In this document: positions 22,130 through 33,399 of the stretch, piece by piece
Numbering within the stretch: position 1 is the stretch's first letter
Layout of the letters: each line of letters starts with the position of its first letter
NCBI GenBank assembly: GCA_030180135.1
Contig: CM058234.1
Coordinates: 27,004,766-27,068,765 of the forward strand
Direction: 5' to 3'
DNA: 64,000 bases
Origin: Orychophragmus violaceus
Taxonomy: Eukaryota; Streptophyta; Magnoliopsida; Brassicales; Brassicaceae
Made by a program: the position numbers and the translations under genes
Notes under the pieces: model-generated
What the model saw: the letters and a program-made list of their open reading frames with translations, nothing else
What the model was told of the DNA's origin: nothing
The model's database searches: none

Positions 22130-23890
22130 AAATAAAACTGCAGTGTATATAGGTAATGGAATTCTTTGGCATGCGATAGTTAAAATAATTGTTAATGGAA
22201 CTGATGTTTTGTCTGAATGTATATACAAATTTTGGGTTTAGAAACTGAAAAGAACGAAAATTCGAAGTCTTCCTGATGTATTGTATAAATTTGTGTACCA
22301 ACTTTGCTAGATAAATTTTGATTCATTAGTTGAAAAGAAAATACAAAGGATGTAATTCAATATTTAAATATTTGCTTTTCATTTGAATAATATGCAGAAT
22401 AAAACTTTGTGGTCAAAGTATAAAGGTGGCACGGCATGCTCCAGACAACACACTTATCTGCGATTATGCACTTTAAAATGTAAGTTCTTGATTAATTAGT
22501 TGACTTCATATGATAGTTACCATTTAGTAATAAAACCACGATTTGTATAGGTAATTGAATTCTGTGAATTGCGATAGTTAAGATGATTGATAGATGAACT
22601 GATTAATTGTCTGAATGTATATATCAAGTTTGGGGTTAGAAATAGAACATAAAAAAATAGTAATGAACTGATGTATTGTCTAAAATTGTGTACCAACTTT
22701 GGTTTTCTAAAATTGGACTCATTATTTGAACCGATAATATAAAGGATATTTTTCAATTAAGAAGATTAGTTTAATACTATCTATTTAAATGTTTGTTTTT
22801 AAAGTCTTGTAGCTTTTATACAAAATCCGACAGTATATGGTGAACAACATATATGTATATATGTTACACTAAATGAATATTAGGTTAACTGAATACGAAT
22901 AACTATCATTAAAGATTATATGGTTCAACTTTAAAAATCACAATAGGGTAAATAATGTAAATAAACAGGTTGCATAACCAAAATAAAATATAACTGCAGT
23001 GTATATAGGTAATGGAATTCTTTGGCATGCGATAGTTAAAATCATTGTTAATGGAACTGATGTTTTGTCTGAATGTATATACAAATTTTGGGTTTAGAAA
23101 TTGAAAAGAACGAAAATTCGAAGTCTTCCTGATGTATTGTATAAATTTGTGTACCAACTTTGCTAGATAAATTTTGATTCATTAGTTGAAAAGAAAATAC
23201 AAAGGATTAGTTGAAAAGAAAATACAAAGGATGTAATTCAATTTTGAAGTAATGTTTAACACTATCTATTTAAATGTTTGCTTTTCATTTGAATAATATT
23301 CAGAATAAAACTTTGTGGTCAAAGTATAAAGGTGGCACGGCATGCTCCAGACAACACACTTATTTGCGATTATGCAGTTTAAAATGTAAGTTCTTGATTA
23401 ATTAGTTGACTTCATATGATAGTTACCATTTAGTAATAAAACCGCGGTTTGTATAGGTAATTGAATTCTGTGAATTGCGATAGTTAAGATGATTGATAGA
23501 TGAACTGATTAATTGTCTGAATGTAGATATCAAGTTTGGGGTTAGAAACAGAACATAAAAAATAGTAATGAACTGATGTATTGTCTAAAATTGTGTACCA
23601 ACTTTGGTTTTCTAAAATTGGACTCATTATTTGAACCGATAATATAAAGGATATTTTTTCAATTAAAAAGATTAGTTTAATACTATCTATTCAAATGTTT
23701 GTTTTTCAAGTCTTGTAGCTTTTATACAAAATCCGACAGTACATGGTGAACAACATATATGTATACATGTTATAGTGAATGAATATTAGGTTAACTGAAT
23801 ACGAATAACTATTATTAAAGATTATATGGTTTAACTTTTAAAATCACAATATGGTAAATAATGTAAAGAAACAGGTTGAATAACCAATAT
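22130..23890. repeat. Tandem duplication of about 905 bp with internal sub-repeats
   Basis: Blocks recur at an offset of about 905 bp: AGAATAAAACTTTGTGGTCA at 22398 and 23302, TTCATATGATAGTTACCATT at 22505 and 23409, and GTCTTGTAGCTTTTATAC at 22803 and 23709. The first block (CTGCAGTGTATATAGG at 22139 and 22993) is offset by 854 bp, so about 50 bp differ between units. Within each unit two diverged sub-copies of roughly 200 bp begin with ...ATATAGGTAAT.GAATTCT. The whole is over 70% AT and non-coding. It lies just downstream of the Helitron helicase gene and may be its 3' region. Confidence 0.75.
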
Positions 23891-23922
23891 AAAATATAAA
23901 TTATTTAGAGTTCCAATGAAAC

Positions 23923-26592
23923 TCAGAGATTTTGAAAAATCTCTTCAAACACCACATTCTTAGTTTCTTTCTGTGGCTTCCCATCCTTGTCAACTATCAG
24001 AATGTTTAATCCCTTCTTCGATGTTACTCTAGAAACTACCACATAGAGCTGACCATGTGAAAAGACTGGTCGTGGTAGGAAAATCCCAACTTCTGAGAGA
24101 GACTGCCTTTGGCTTTTATTGATAGTCATGCCAAAAGCCACAGAGAGAGGAAGTTGTCGCCTATTTATTTTGAAGGGTAGCTTGGCATCTGATGGAGTTA
24201 TCATGAGTCTTGGAATAACAATCTTTTCACCAACCTTTTCACCTATTATAATCCTAGCCCCAACCATCAAATCATACAGCTCTGTTATTTGAAGCCTGGT
24301 TCCATTCATTAAACCTCCATTAGGATCTATATTCCTCATCAACATCACAGGACACCCAACTTTCAATCGTAGTTGATGGTTTGGTAAACCTGATGCCTTG
24401 ATACTACTTAGGAAATCTTGTGTCAATGCCTGGTCATATTTTGAGCTTAAATCAGTCAGATCGACGCTGTCAGAACTGTAATATATCTTCTCCTCCCCTG
24501 TTCATGTAGTTTTTATGGTTAGTCTTCAGAAAACAAAGAAATAGAAAGTAAACTCATTATAAATAACTAACCCTCAAGCTTATCCAACATGTGCTCGTTT
24601 ATCATGTTTACATCCTCGTTTATGGGACACAAAATTGCCCTTTCTTGAAAGAATTGTGCTTCTTTGTTCTCGTGTAAAGTAGAACCTTCTCCATAGACCT
24701 TCTTGCTAATGCTTTCTATTGGATCATCAACGTCTTTGATAAGGAATTCATCTGGTATAGATATTAAAGCTTCACCATCATTTTCGCCACCAACCTTTCC
24801 ATCTCCAAATTTTAGTATCCATTGTGAAAACTCATGAAGTTCTTTTGCCTCCACATCAGTTAAGTTATTTGATAGAAGCCTCACATTCTTTGTTAGAGTT
24901 AAGACCTTACAGTGCTTCCAAATGTATGATGAATTGACTTCAGCCATTACTATTTCAGCCCTTCCTGCACCATGTATTACTGGCAAAACTTGCCTAAAAT
25001 CGCCTCCAAACACAACTACTTTTCCACCAAAAGGCTTGTTATCAATATTTCCAACAATGTCTTTCATAATCCTATCCAAAGACTCGAAACAATGCTTGCT
25101 CATCATTGGAGCTTCATCCCAGATGATTAGAGAAGCTTCTTTCACTAAGTTGGCAAGATCAGATCTCGGTTCCATAGAGCAGGTGGAAAACTCGTCAGGA
25201 TTTATTGGTATCCCAAACCTTGAATGAGCAATCCTACCCCCGGATAACAAAAGTGAAGCAATGCCACTCGAAGCAACATTCAGAACAATATCCCCTTTGC
25301 TTCTTACTGTAGCTGAAAGCAACTTCCACAAAAATGTCTTTCATGTACCACCAAATCCATAAACAAAATAAACTCCTCCTTTATTTGCTGAAACGGCACC
25401 AGTAATCTCTTCATAAATTTGTCTTTGCTCCGATGTAAGTTTGTTGATATCACGGTCATGAGTTTCTTTCAACTCATCTCTATCATAATTACGCTCATCC
25501 ATAATAAGAACATTTGCTTCATTGTACATATCTATACGTGGTTTTGGCATATAATCAAAACGCTGAAGAGAAGTTCCATTACTCTTCAATATCTTTTCAA
25601 TCTCATAAAGAGCATTTTCTTTCTTCTCAGCATCACTCAAGCAAAGCTCTGTAAATATCGTAGAGAACATGTCAAACAACTCCAAATTTAAACAAATACG
25701 ACCAATATATTCTGTATGAGAGAGCATACCTGGTCTTTTCAAACGTTTTCTCATATTGTGTTCAAAGTCTTCTGATAGTAACTCCCAAGTATTCTCCCAC
25801 ACATCCTCAGGCTTCGATAGGGTATCTGACATAAGCATGATTGCAAAATCACGACGCATATATGATGACGGCATTGTAAAACTTGATCTAACAATGTCAT
25901 CAATATACTCTTGGTCATCTGCTAACAACCCTCTAGCCCCACATGCCTCTTTGTAGCCAGGATTCAAAACATCATTATATGTTTTGATGTCTTCAAAACA
26001 TGTTGGACCTCTGACAATGTTTAGCAAGTCTCGCAAATAATAGGCTTGTTCAATCTTCCTTGGTGCATAATTAATCCTTCCAATACTGAATCCCCTCTTT
26101 CTAGGAATGAACTTCTTGTCCTTATTATTCCAAGTAAACTTTTTTGGAATTTCTGCATAAGTGAGCTTTCTAGAAACATCACTAATCTTGATGTTCGTTC
26201 CTTCAAAGAGTTCATCTGATTTGTTCAAATCAAACCATGCTAGAAGCATTGTTTTTTTCAATAAGAACATGGCTTGTGATTTCTTCATAAGTATCATCGT
26301 CTTTGAACAAAACTATTTGTTTCCTGGGTAGATGAAATTGAAGTCTTTCCACTGGTACTGACCGGTAGTGAATTGGAAATTTAAATATCCTCCAAGCAGC
26401 TTCACATGAAGAAACATACCTGACACGAATAGTAAACATTTTAGTAAAACGTGACTTAAAGCAAAACTACAGTTACACGATTTCATAAAATATACCTCCC
26501 GTTAAAGAAGTCCTTTATCTCATTTTTTGGTTGATCCCTGTCAGCGCCCCCGGTACCCAATTCTCGCTTGTTACATGCTGGTTTGGTGGTTC
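23923..26592 (-). pseudogene. Helitron Rep-helicase, C-terminal half (PIF1-type helicase)
   Basis: On the minus strand, after the copia B insertion, the Helitron protein resumes with IKDFFNGR, then an intron, then [20 protein letters not shown], a very typical Helitron sequence. The PIF1-type helicase follows: [12 protein letters not shown], a Walker A region GFGGT-stop-KT (TGA at 25341-25343 where Gly is expected), Walker B LIIWDEAPM, and the C-terminal GMTINKSQRQSLSEVG...SHGQLYVVVSRVT motifs. An intron of about 70-80 bp separates LDKLEG from the last exon (24426-23923, with a short upstream part). This enzyme would unwind DNA during rolling-circle transposition. The stop in the ATP-binding loop destroys it. 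The frame at 26220-26300 is also shifted. Confidence 0.88.
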
Positions 26593-27322
26593 TGTAGGAA
26601 TTTCTAGCAGATTCCTAATCCAATTAGGCAATCCTAGTCTGAATTCCGAGCCTAGGATCTAGGGATTCATGTAATTGAATCTATCAGATCTGAAGATTAC
26701 CTGGTGATTAGCAGCGGAAGTCTTAGCAAGTAATCGAGATCTAGAGCGCCTCAAGTGCTGCGCCTCTACTGGTATCCACACGCACACAGAACTGGACAGC
26801 AGGGATGCTAGTGCCTATCAGAGATCTTATCTCCAGAGAGGTTTCTTTTCTGTTTCTGGTGGCTATCAATTAGGTTAACTTTGAGTTTAGGTCGACCATA
26901 TATCTTATATATGTCGAGTTAAACCGCAACGGGATTAACTAATGATTAAACCGATTTAATCTGCTAATCCGCGAGTTGTGTCGACCGACACACTCTTTGT
27001 GTCGATCGACACAGTCGATCCGTGTCGACCGATACACATAGTGCGTCGATCGACACTGCCCAGAAAAGATGATATCGAATGCATATCAAATATGCATTCA
27101 TCCGATCATTACATTAATGATCAACCTCACATTCAATGCCCAGTTTGCTTAGGTGTGTGACCCTGTAGGATCATATAACACTAGCAATGAGTTCTAAACT
27201 CATTGATCATAAGTGGCTTCTAGCAAAGCATTACGAGTACCTAGTGTCATATGATTGTCTCATCTCGACAACACGACTTTCTCTCAGAGTAAGTACAAAT
27301 AGATTTCAGGACATTCCCAACA
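26593..27322 (-). repeat. Copia B 3' LTR
   Basis: 730 bp, direct repeat of 32670-33399. It carries two box pairs in a row: 26977-26992 with 26998-27013, and 27021-27036 with 27042-27057. Box starts are 21, 23 and 21 bp apart. Confidence 0.93.
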
Positions 27323-27333
27323 ATCTCCCACTT

Positions 27334-30300
27334 GTACTGGAATCATCTATTCCTATAATCCCTTCGTCACTATATCTCGATCCGGCATAAGGCAAGATCC
27401 GTGTCATCCTTATTAAGCCAAAATCATGTTCATCGAATTCCGATTCATACTGACAAGCCAAACGACTGACAATCACCTCGTTTGAGTGTGGCCACACATT
27501 TTCTCAGTATCAAATCTTCGATGGGCCCTGAGATATTTATCTCCTCTTATATAGGAGGGACAATTCCCATCTTGTTCCATCCCTGTTCCTTCACACGCTT
27601 CATGATACGCCCAATCAATGTCTTTATGATCACCAGTTACGGCTGACGTTTGACAAGGTCAAGGCGGACCAATTCACATGTAAGAAATCATGATGAACTC
27701 AGGTCTAAGGACTATACTCTATAGTCGTAATGAAAACTCTCATGACACTTATATAACTATCCCGTAGAGTTCTCATCAGTGGGTCATGTCCGATCATGTG
27801 TTCTCTAACACATACCTATGTGATTGACTTTAATACTCTTATTAATGACCCCATGAAACTTAGTCATCAGTCACCTCACATACTAGTCTCACGTGGTTGT
27901 TAATGTCCCACTTTAACAACCTCGACCAGGGACAAACATAATTTATGTCATTTATTATTTATAGGGTTTCATGATCAAGTCACATACTTGATGACCTATA
28001 AAATGTCATAAATTACTTTGGGACTATTATTTAATAACCATTATTAAATAATACATATGTCAGATTTCAATAACATAATCATATTATGTTTATACGAACA
28101 TCATATCATAACTAAAATTAATAACATTGACTCCCACTAAAATTAAGATCACATCTTAAGACATCTAATGCCTTTAGCAGTAGCCTGACCCTCATTCGCC
28201 CTAGCTCAGCGTGTGTCGAAGGACACTGCGTCTTGCTAAGAGTAATACCAAGAGTCATTTGCACAAAGTCCTTCTTGGAATCATGCATACTGGATCTGTG
28301 TAAGAACTTATCACATAAGTATCTTGACACAATCCAATTAGCTTGTCTAATCTATCTCCATAGATTCTTATTCCAAGAATGTATATGGTTTCTCCCATAT
28401 TTCTCATCGAAAAAACAACTTTCGAGTCAAGTCTTAACAGACTTATACAATGGAACTTCATTTCCGAGAAGTAGTATGTTATCAACATACAATACTAGAA
28501 ATGCAATTGCGCTCCCACTAGTCTTCTTGTAGACACATGTTTCCACTTCATTTATGACGAAATCAAACCTTTTGACTTCTTCATCAAAATGAAGATTCCA
28601 ACTCCGAGATGCTTGCTTCAATCCATAAATGGATCGATGAAGCTTGCATATCTTCCTGGCTTCATTAGGATCAATGAAAACTTCAGGTTGTGTCATGTAC
28701 ACATCCCTTTTCAGAATTCCATTAAGGAAAACTGTTTTTCACATCCATCTGCCAGATCTCATAACCATTATGAGTGGCGGTTGCTAGGAGAATCCGAATG
28801 GACATAAGCATGGTGTCTGGGATTAGGTTTCTTCACAGTTAATACCATGAATTTACTTGAAACCTTTTCCACCAATCCAGCTTTGGACATCGCCATTCCG
28901 GATTCAGCGGCTTTTAGCCACTTTCGGAGTTAAGGCCCATCATTGCTACTTCAAATTTCGCAGGCCCGTCACTTTCAATGATCAGTAGATCACGGAAATT
29001 GGTTACGAGAAATCCCCATTTCTCGGGTTCGTGACGGATCCTATTGGATCTACGAGCTTCAGTCTTGTGTTAAAAGTCACGCACATATCTCATATGTAGA
29101 CTTTTACCACGATCTAATTGACCAAGATTTAAACTGTAGTTAATTAAATCATAAACCAAAATATTTTGGTTCGCGACCTGTGTCGATCGATGCAACTTTT
29201 GCGTCGATCGACACATCTTTAAAACTCGCTTTTGAATGTATATCTAATATTCATTCATCAGATCCTTGCAAACCTCAGGCACCACAGTTGCAGGTTCTAC
29301 AACTCTTTGTAGATCCAACTGCTGCTCTTCCTCATCGGGTTGAACAGTCTCCTGTGATTCTCGAATTTCTTCGAGTTGTACTTTACTCCCACTGTTCTTC
29401 TTGGAAAGAAAGTCTTTCTCAAGAAAACATAGTTCCGAGCAACAAACAATTTGTTCTCAAACTGGTTGTAAAAGTAGCACGCCTTGGTTTCGTCAGGACA
29501 ACCAATGAAGCAGTACTTATCAGATTTGGGTGTGAGCTTATCAGAGATTAAACGTTTTATATAAGTCTCATAACTCCAAATCTTCATGATGGATAAATCA
29601 GAAACATTTCCATTCCACATCTCATGTGAAATCTCTGTAATTGATTTTGATGGAACACTATTTAATGTAAACTCAGACCTTTCCTAGAGCTTATTCTTAG
29701 AAGGATAATGGAAGATCTAAGTGATTCATCATTGATCAAACTATATCTAATAAAGTTCGATACATGAGGATTGAATTGTGAAACACTTTCACAATCTATT
29801 AGATGATCACTTAATTATTGACTTAAGTATTCACCTCCATGATCTCATCATAGAGCTTCAACTCTTTTGCCAAATTGATTCTATACTTCATTCTGGAACT
29901 CTTTGAACTTTTCAAAAGATTCTGATTTATGTCTTATTAACAAGACATAACCGTACCTACTGAAAATATCAGCAAAGGTAACGAAGTACTGAAAATTTCC
30001 TCTAGCATTACTGCTCATCGGCCCATATACATCCGTATGCATAAAACTCAATAAGCCTCTGGCCCTTTCATTTTATCCGTTCGCGACCTGTGTCGACCGA
30101 TGCACCGTTTGTGTCGATCGACACTACCCTTTTTCGAAAGGGGCCTTTGTCATTTTACCCAATAAACAAGATTCACTTTACTCATTGTGATTCATAATCA
30201 GATGAGCCCAAAAGCCCATCACTATGGAGCTTTTGAATCTGTTTCTCATTCACGTGGCCCAAAATGACAATGCCAGAGAGAAGTTTGATATTAATGTTAT

Positions 30301-30689
30301 AGTTAGGCACATTCTGGTTTATAACATAAAATCTATTATTTAATGGATTGCTACTATAAAATATATCACTGTAATCAGATGAATAACACTTATTCTTAAT
30401 TTGAAAACTGATATCCTTTCATATCCGAACAAGGATTAGAAATAATCTTTCTGCTCATAGCAGATACATAGTAGCAGTTTTAAGTTCAAAATATTCCATA
30501 AAAGGAAAAACAAATGAAATACTCCTACGGCTAATGCAGCAACTCTTGCTCCATTCCCACGCGTAGATCCACTTGTCCTTTCTCCATAGTCCTACTTTTG
30601 CTCAGGCCCTGCACATTTTCACAAAATATGAGTACCACAGCTGGTATCAAATACCCAATAAGTAGGATTATAAGAAGTAACATTTACTT
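27334..30689 (-). pseudogene. Copia B pol remnant and 3' untranslated region
   Basis: Roughly 27334-28140 is the non-coding 3' region. From 28140 rightwards the minus strand has ordered fragments of pol: reverse transcriptase with YVDNILLLGNEVPL (the second catalytic Asp of YVDD is Asn here) and FIDPNEARKICKLHRSIYGLKQASRSW in two pieces at 28702-28427, integrase-linker pieces at 29620-29297, and the GAG-pre-integrase area near 30100-30300. RNase H is almost entirely deleted. Box pairs interrupt it at 29179-29215 and 30089-30125. No enzyme can be made. Confidence 0.8.
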
Positions 30690-31568
30690 CTATAACATAA
30701 TACCTGAAGAAGAAGTCTCGTACGTCTTCTTCAGCTTCTCATAATCTTCCAAGAATTTATTGCAGTTTCTTTTCAAATGCCCATAACCATTACAATAACG
30801 GCACTTAACATCTTCTGAAGGACTGGTTTTAACCTTAGGAGCTTGGCCAGACTCGCTTAGATTCACAATCGAGCTCGTCTTTCCATCACCTTTGTTCTTA
30901 CCAAGTTTCTTAAACTTTTTACCCTTTTGTACCATAAGGACATTTGGGGTGTCCTTCTTTATGTTAGGTTCAGCAGTCTTAAGCATCCCATGCAATTCAG
31001 TCAACGTCTTCGTCAAGTTGTTCATGTTATAGTTCATAACAAATTGATCATAGCTTGACGGCAGTGACTGTAGAATAATGTCAGTAGCCAACTCTTGGCT
31101 AATGGGACAATCCAGTTTCCCCAGGTTATCAATATAACCCATCATCTTAATGACATGAGGACTGACTGGTTCGCCCATTGGTAGCTTGCACTCAATCAGA
31201 GACCTAACCGTCTGGTATCTCTGAGTTCGTGCCTGCTCCTGAAACATACTTTTCAGGCCAGTGATCATCTCTTTTGGCGACTCCACGTACTCATATTGCT
31301 TCTGCAATTCCGAGTTCATGGTAGCCAACATGAGATAACTCACATCCACCGCATCATTAGAATGCTTATCCCAAGCATCCTTATCTGACTGCCAGGCATT
31401 GGCTCGGTACTTCTTGGGGAGAACTTTCTCAAGGACATAGTCCTTCTTCTCCTGCTTGAGAACAATTCTCAAGTTCCGATACCATTCAAGAAAGTTGGAT
31501 CCATTTAACTTGTCCTTCTCAAGGACGGATCGCAGGGAGAAATTGTTACGATGGTTTGTGCTAGACAT
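30690..31568 (-). CDS. Copia B gag, open but followed by broken pol
   Basis: A 292-codon ORF starting at ATG 31568. It has the copia gag core (NFSLRSVLEKDKLNGSNFLEW at the start, then RYQTVRSLIECKLPMGE..SPHVIKMMGYIDNLGKLDCP, about 115-160) and a CCHC zinc knuckle (CRYCNGYGHLKRNC, about residues 257-270). It corresponds to the first 290 residues of the 1325-residue A2 polyprotein, with which it aligns throughout. A stop then ends translation before the protease. Gag forms the particle and packages RNA; a lone functional gag with usable LTRs would suffice for packaging if other enzymes came from elsewhere. Confidence 0.82.
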   Translation of the reverse strand: MSSTNHRNNFSLRSVLEKDKLNGSNFLEWYRNLRIVLKQEKKDYVLEKVLPKKYRANAWQSDKDAWDKHSNDAVDVSYLMLATMNSELQKQYEYVESPKEMITGLKSMFQEQARTQRYQTVRSLIECKLPMGEPVSPHVIKMMGYIDNLGKLDCPISQELATDIILQSLPSSYDQFVMNYNMNNLTKTLTELHGMLKTAEPNIKKDTPNVLMVQKGKKFKKLGKNKGDGKTSSIVNLSESGQAPKVKTSPSEDVKCRYCNGYGHLKRNCNKFLEDYEKLKKTYETSSSGIML

Positions 31569-32669
31569 AGCTGAAAAACAAGGGAGGTTTAGTTATGATG
31601 TTCAAGAAATGAGAAGTCTTAACAATTAATAAAACTCGCATTATATTCAAACAATGTTTCCTCAGATGAATATAATGATCCAAGACCCATACTTTACTAA
31701 ACTTGAGTGAGCCACTGGCTATCACCCAACTTTAGCTATCTAGGTAAGCAACGACCTTGCTAGTTATATCCAATATAACTCTTGGTTGTGGATCGACATC
31801 TTATGTCCAATCCACCTGATGTCTCTGAGCCCAAAACGATTTTGATGGCCCAGTCAAGTAAACCAATCTCTTCAGTCATGTAATTGTTGACGCCTTGCAC
31901 TGCAAGCCCATCAACACGGTTACTTCTTGTCTTACTCATGAAATCGTGGACATCTTGCACTGCAAGTCTATCACACAACTAAATGAGTCTTGACAGTTGA
32001 CAAGATTGGAAAGACATCAAGTATCACTTGATATTTGGTTGAGGAACGGAACCTTTAAAACGTTCAGTTTTATTATGTTTTAATTCTTATAATTAATTGA
32101 TTTATCTTGCTTTGGTTATGTGATTGCAGGTTCCATAACCCAATCATCGAATCTTATGTCGACCGACACTACTATAGTATCGATCGATGCAGAATAACCA
32201 AAAGCAAACCGCGATAACCGATCAATCCAATTGATCCGGTTTTGAATTCCGGTCAGTGTCGATCGATGCTACACTAGCATCGGTCGATACCAACATGATC
32301 AAACCAATCGCAATTAAACCATTCACAGTATTCAACCGTCATAAACCAAGCTCGATAACCGGTCCAATCCAATTGAACCGATTCATCAATCTCGCGAGGT
32401 TTGTGTCGACCGACACAACTCTTGTGTCGATCGACACTAGGCGAAACAAATTTATTCGGGTTATCCTTTTGTGTCGACCGATACCGGATTGGTGTCGATC
32501 GACACAGTGCGATAAGCCCAATTCGTTTTTCAAGTCAAAAAACCCTAAAACTAGAATTTTTCATGAAAACGAATTTTAGCATGCTTGTATCAACTATACA
32601 GAGATTCAGATTCAACTAATCTAATCAACATGCTACAGATTCAATGGAACCCTAAAGCTCTGATACCAC
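31569..32669 (-). other. Copia B leader with four box pairs and primer-binding site
   Basis: Non-coding leader between the 5' LTR and gag. Box pairs lie at 32155-32192, 32255-32292, 32402-32438 and 32470-32506, every one with about 21 bp between starts. The primer-binding site on the minus strand (32656-32667) reads TGGTATCAGAGC. Unlike family A, this leader has no large CpG-rich block. Confidence 0.7.
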
Positions 32670-33399
32670 TGTAGGAATTTCTAGCAGATTCCTAATCCAA
32701 TTAGGCAATCCTAGTCTGAATTCCGAGCCTAGGATCTAGGGGTTCATGTAATTGAATCTATCAGATCTGAAGATTACCTGGTGATTAGCAGCGGAAGTCT
32801 TAGCAAGTAATCGAGATCTAGAGCGCCTCAAGTGCTGCGCCTCTACTGGTATCCACACGCACACAGAACTGGACAGCAGGGATGCTAGTGCCTATCAGAG
32901 ATCTTATCTCCAGAGAGGTTTCTTTTCTGTTTCTGGTGGCTATCAATTAGGTTAACTTTGAGTTTAGGTCGACCATATATCTTATATATGTCGAGTTAAA
33001 CCGCAACGGGATTAACTAATGATTAAACCGATTTAATCTGCTAATCCGCGAGTTGTGTCGACCGACACACTCTTTGTGTCGATCGACACAGTCGATCCGT
33101 GTCGACCGATACACATAGTGCGTCGATCGACACTGCCCAGAAAAGATGATATCGAATGCATATCAAATATGCATTCATCCGATCATTACATTAATGATCA
33201 ACCTCACATTCAATGCCCAGTTTGCTTAGGTGTGTGACCCTGTAGGATCATATAACACTAGCAATGAGTTCTAAACTCATTGATCATAAGTGGCTTCTAG
33301 CAAAGCATTACGAGTACCTAGTGTCATATGATTGTTTCATCTCGACAACACGACTTTCTCTCAGAGTAAGTACAAATTGATTTCAGGACATTCCCAACA
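32670..33399 (-). repeat. Copia B 5' LTR
   Basis: 730 bp, direct repeat of 26593-27322, with the same two box pairs (33054-33090 and 33098-33134). It ends at the GGTTC target duplication. Confidence 0.93.

Larger units (their letters stand above)
26593..33399 (-). mobile_element. Ty1/copia element B, complete ends, decayed pol
   Basis: Two 730-bp LTRs (TGTAGGAATT...TTCCCAACA on the plus strand) at exactly 6077-bp offset, and a perfect target duplication GGTTC (26588-26592 and 33400-33404). The minus-strand primer-binding site TGGTATCAGAGC lies at 32656-32667, and the purine tract AAGTGGGAGAT abuts the 3' LTR (27323-27333). By eye I found three differences between the LTRs, so the insertion is recent. 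gag is open, but pol is a chain of short fragments. It has inserted into the Helitron coding sequence, in its own minus orientation, the same as the host gene. The LTR differs from family A, while the internal proteins are related. Confidence 0.93.

Noticed and set aside
25419..25691. Plus-strand ORF with hydrophobic start, possible small membrane protein.
   Set aside because: Antisense to the Helitron helicase coding sequence.
26977..27057. CRISPR-like array of short palindromic repeats.
   Set aside because: Repeats are 16 bp with spacers of 5-7 bp, found in pairs or fours inside retrotransposons of a plant nuclear genome; no cas genes or spacers of the right size.
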